Source of the DNA: Brevibacterium sp. XM4083
GTDB lineage: Bacteria > Actinomycetota > Actinomycetes > Actinomycetales > Brevibacteriaceae
Reading direction: 5' to 3'
Assembly: GCF_006489205.2 (NCBI RefSeq)
Contig: NZ_VFYR02000003.1
Coordinates: 489,462 to 553,461, forward strand
DNA length: 64,000 nucleotides
The notes under the pieces are model-generated. The model saw only the letters and a list, made by a program, of their open reading frames with translations, did not search any database and was not told the origin of the DNA. The translations under genes and the position numbers were made by a program. Below, one piece after another: positions 62,577 through 64,000 of this stretch; the first letter of the stretch is position 1; the number at the start of each line of letters is the position of its first letter.

Positions 62577-64000
62577 ATCCTCTCGGGCACGCGGATGCCG
62601 AGCACGCCGAGTCCGGCCTCGAGGACCTTAAGCACCGTCGCGCTCAGGCGCAGACGCGAGTTCCTCAGCTCAGGCGTGTCGGCGACGAGGACGGGGCACT
62701 GCTCGTAGAACGCGGTGAAGGACTGCGCGAGGTCGAAGAGGTACGCAGCCATCCGGTGAGGCACGGACCCGGCGGCCACCTCGGCGACGACATCGGGGAA
62801 CCCGAGGATCGCGAGCGCGAGATCGCGTTCGGCCGGCTCACCGAGGACGATCGGCGCGGTCGCGAACGCGCGAGCCCCGTCCTCCGCGTCAGCCCGGCGG
62901 AGGATCGAGCGGATCCGCGCCCCGGCGTACTGGAGGTAGGGGGCGGTGTTGCCGATCGGGGCGAGCATGCGGTCGAGATCGAAGGTGTACGAGGTGTCGT
63001 GGGCGACGGAGAGGTCGGCGTACTTGACCGCGCCGATGCCGACGATCGCGGCGACCTCGTCCTCCTCACCGGGGGCGAAGTCGGCACTCGAGTCCTCGAG
63101 GGTGACCTTGGCCCGGGCCACGGCCTCCTCGAGGAGGGCGGCCAGGCGCAGCGGGGCGCCGGAGCGGGTGCGCAGGATTTTCCCGTCGGATCCGAGGACG
63201 TTGCCGATCTTCACGTGCTCGAAGGTCGTGCCCTCGGGAATCCAGCCGGCGGCGCGGGCGGTCGCGAAGACCATCTCGAAGTGGAGGGCCTGCGGGGCGC
63301 CGACGACGTAGAGGACCCGGTCGGCGTGCAGGTCACGGGCGCGGCGGCGGACCGCGGCGAGGTCGGTCGTCGCATAGCCGTAGCCGCCGTCGGACTTGCG
63401 GATGATGAGCGGCAGGGGTTCGCCGTCGCGGCCCTTGTAGCCGTCCGGGAACACGCAGAGGGCCCCGTCGCTGATCCACGCGAGCCCTTTCGCCTCGAGT
63501 TCGTCGCAGACATCGGCGAGCTCGTCGTTGTACGTGCTCTCCCCCGCGAGGTCGGAATCGCGCAGCGTGACGTCGAGGAGGGAGTAGATGCTGTTGAAGT
63601 AGGTCTTCGAGTACCCGACGAGGGTGTCCCACAGTGCCAGCGTGTCGGCATCCCCGCCCTGGAGGGCGACGACGCGGGCCCGGGCGCGGGTCGCGAAGTC
63701 CTCGTCGCCGTCGAACTTCACACGCGCGGCCTGGTAGAAGGAGTTCGGGTCGGAGGCGATCTCGGCTTCCGTCGTCTCGCCGATCCCGACGTCGAGAAGG
63801 TGTTCGATGAGCATGCCGAACGGGGTGCCCCAGTCGCCGATGTGGTTCTGGCGGATGACCGTGTCCCCGAGATATTCGTGGGTGCGGGCGAGCGCATCGC
63901 CGACGACGGTCGTGCGCAGGTGGCCGACGTGCATCTCCTTCGCGACGTTCGGCGCCGAGTAGTCGATGACAACCGTCTGCGGCGTCGCCTGGGCGTCGAC
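62573..64000 (-). CDS. argS: Arginyl-tRNA synthetase, N-terminal part outside window
   Basis: About 475 C-terminal residues are visible. The HIGH signature appears as NVAKEMHVGHLRTTVVGDAL. The stretch HIGDWGTPFGMLIEHL, the Arg-site YGYATTDLAA, and the KMSK-equivalent region GNVLGSDGKILRTRSG are class Ia ArgRS landmarks. The C-terminal DALR anticodon-binding domain (NTAPYLQYAGARIRSILRRA to LGIRVPERM) is complete. The start lies beyond the right edge. Its stop overlaps the MFS gene start. Confidence 0.95.
   Translation of the reverse strand, partial: VDAQATPQTVVIDYSAPNVAKEMHVGHLRTTVVGDALARTHEYLGDTVIRQNHIGDWGTPFGMLIEHLLDVGIGETTEAEIASDPNSFYQAARVKFDGDEDFATRARARVVALQGGDADTLALWDTLVGYSKTYFNSIYSLLDVTLRDSDLAGESTYNDELADVCDELEAKGLAWISDGALCVFPDGYKGRDGEPLPLIIRKSDGGYGYATTDLAAVRRRARDLHADRVLYVVGAPQALHFEMVFATARAAGWIPEGTTFEHVKIGNVLGSDGKILRTRSGAPLRLAALLEEAVARAKVTLEDSSADFAPGEEDEVAAIVGIGAVKYADLSVAHDTSYTFDLDRMLAPIGNTAPYLQYAGARIRSILRRADAEDGARAFATAPIVLGEPAERDLALAILGFPDVVAEVAAGSVPHRMAAYLFDLAQSFTAFYEQCPVLVADTPELRNSRLRLSATVLKVLEAGLGVLGIRVPERM

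Overview
The window is a high-GC, gene-dense actinobacterial chromosome segment. It carries about 50 protein genes, one tRNA and no rRNA. The block at 43-59 kb is the conserved origin-proximal cell-wall cluster of Actinobacteria: tRNA-Leu, fhaA-fhaB-pstP-rodA-pbpA-pknA-pknB, then the trpG/pabA-type amidotransferase, class E sortase, crgA, a rhomboid protease and ppiA. The same order around leuT/fhaA and crgA/ppiA is known from Mycobacterium. The DUF222/HNH endonuclease, the DUF6230/DUF6114 pair and the overall gene content suggest a Micrococcales member, possibly Brevibacterium-like; that assignment is inference.

Layout. 1-704: partial P1B metal ATPase. 790-5465: minus-strand cassette of membrane protein, AMP-dependent acyl ligase, ketosynthase and acyl-CoA dehydrogenase-like flavoprotein, without a visible ACP. 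5571-7747: DUF402 protein and a succinate-semialdehyde dehydrogenase-like enzyme. 8142-10140: translationally coupled DUF6230-DUF6114-secreted protein operon. 10147-17876: ethanolamine permease, glutamine-synthetase-like ligase, gamma-glutamyl hydrolase, aldehyde dehydrogenase, SDR and a second amidotransferase, with a divergent FadR-type GntR regulator. This reads as a gamma-glutamylation route for ethanolamine. 17931-21477: 8-oxoguanine deaminase and divergent NCS2 purine permease with a structured leader. 21498-24742: 26-bp degenerate repeat array and a repeat-rich DUF222-HNH protein under a clear promoter/operator. 25375-27065: HAD phosphatase and M50-like membrane protein. 27186-31748: ugpAEBC glycerol-3-phosphate ABC transporter. 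32170-41716: PhzF, ICMT-like, VOC and MarR (two perfect operators), VanZ, truncated TetR remnant, zinc ADH, actinobacterial exonuclease/polymerase, lipoprotein, DUF1772 and NmrA proteins. 41921-43101: AraC regulator running into the tRNA-Leu gene. 43664-59558: the cell-wall/kinase block. 59737-64000: FAD-linked oxidase, CynX-type MFS carrier and 5'-truncated argS.

How genes work together. The kinase block couples peptidoglycan synthesis (RodA, PbpA) to Ser/Thr phosphorylation (PknA, PknB, PstP) and phospho-readers (FhaA, FhaB); start/stop overlaps from fhaA to pknA indicate one operon. The ethanolamine operon supplies uptake, gamma-glutamyl activation, two oxidations and release of glutamate plus glycine.

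A recurrent oddity is that many intergenic spaces contain perfect short tandem duplications (14-27 bp, 2-3 copies), sometimes including a stop codon. No insertion sequence, prophage, CRISPR array or complete mobile element was seen.
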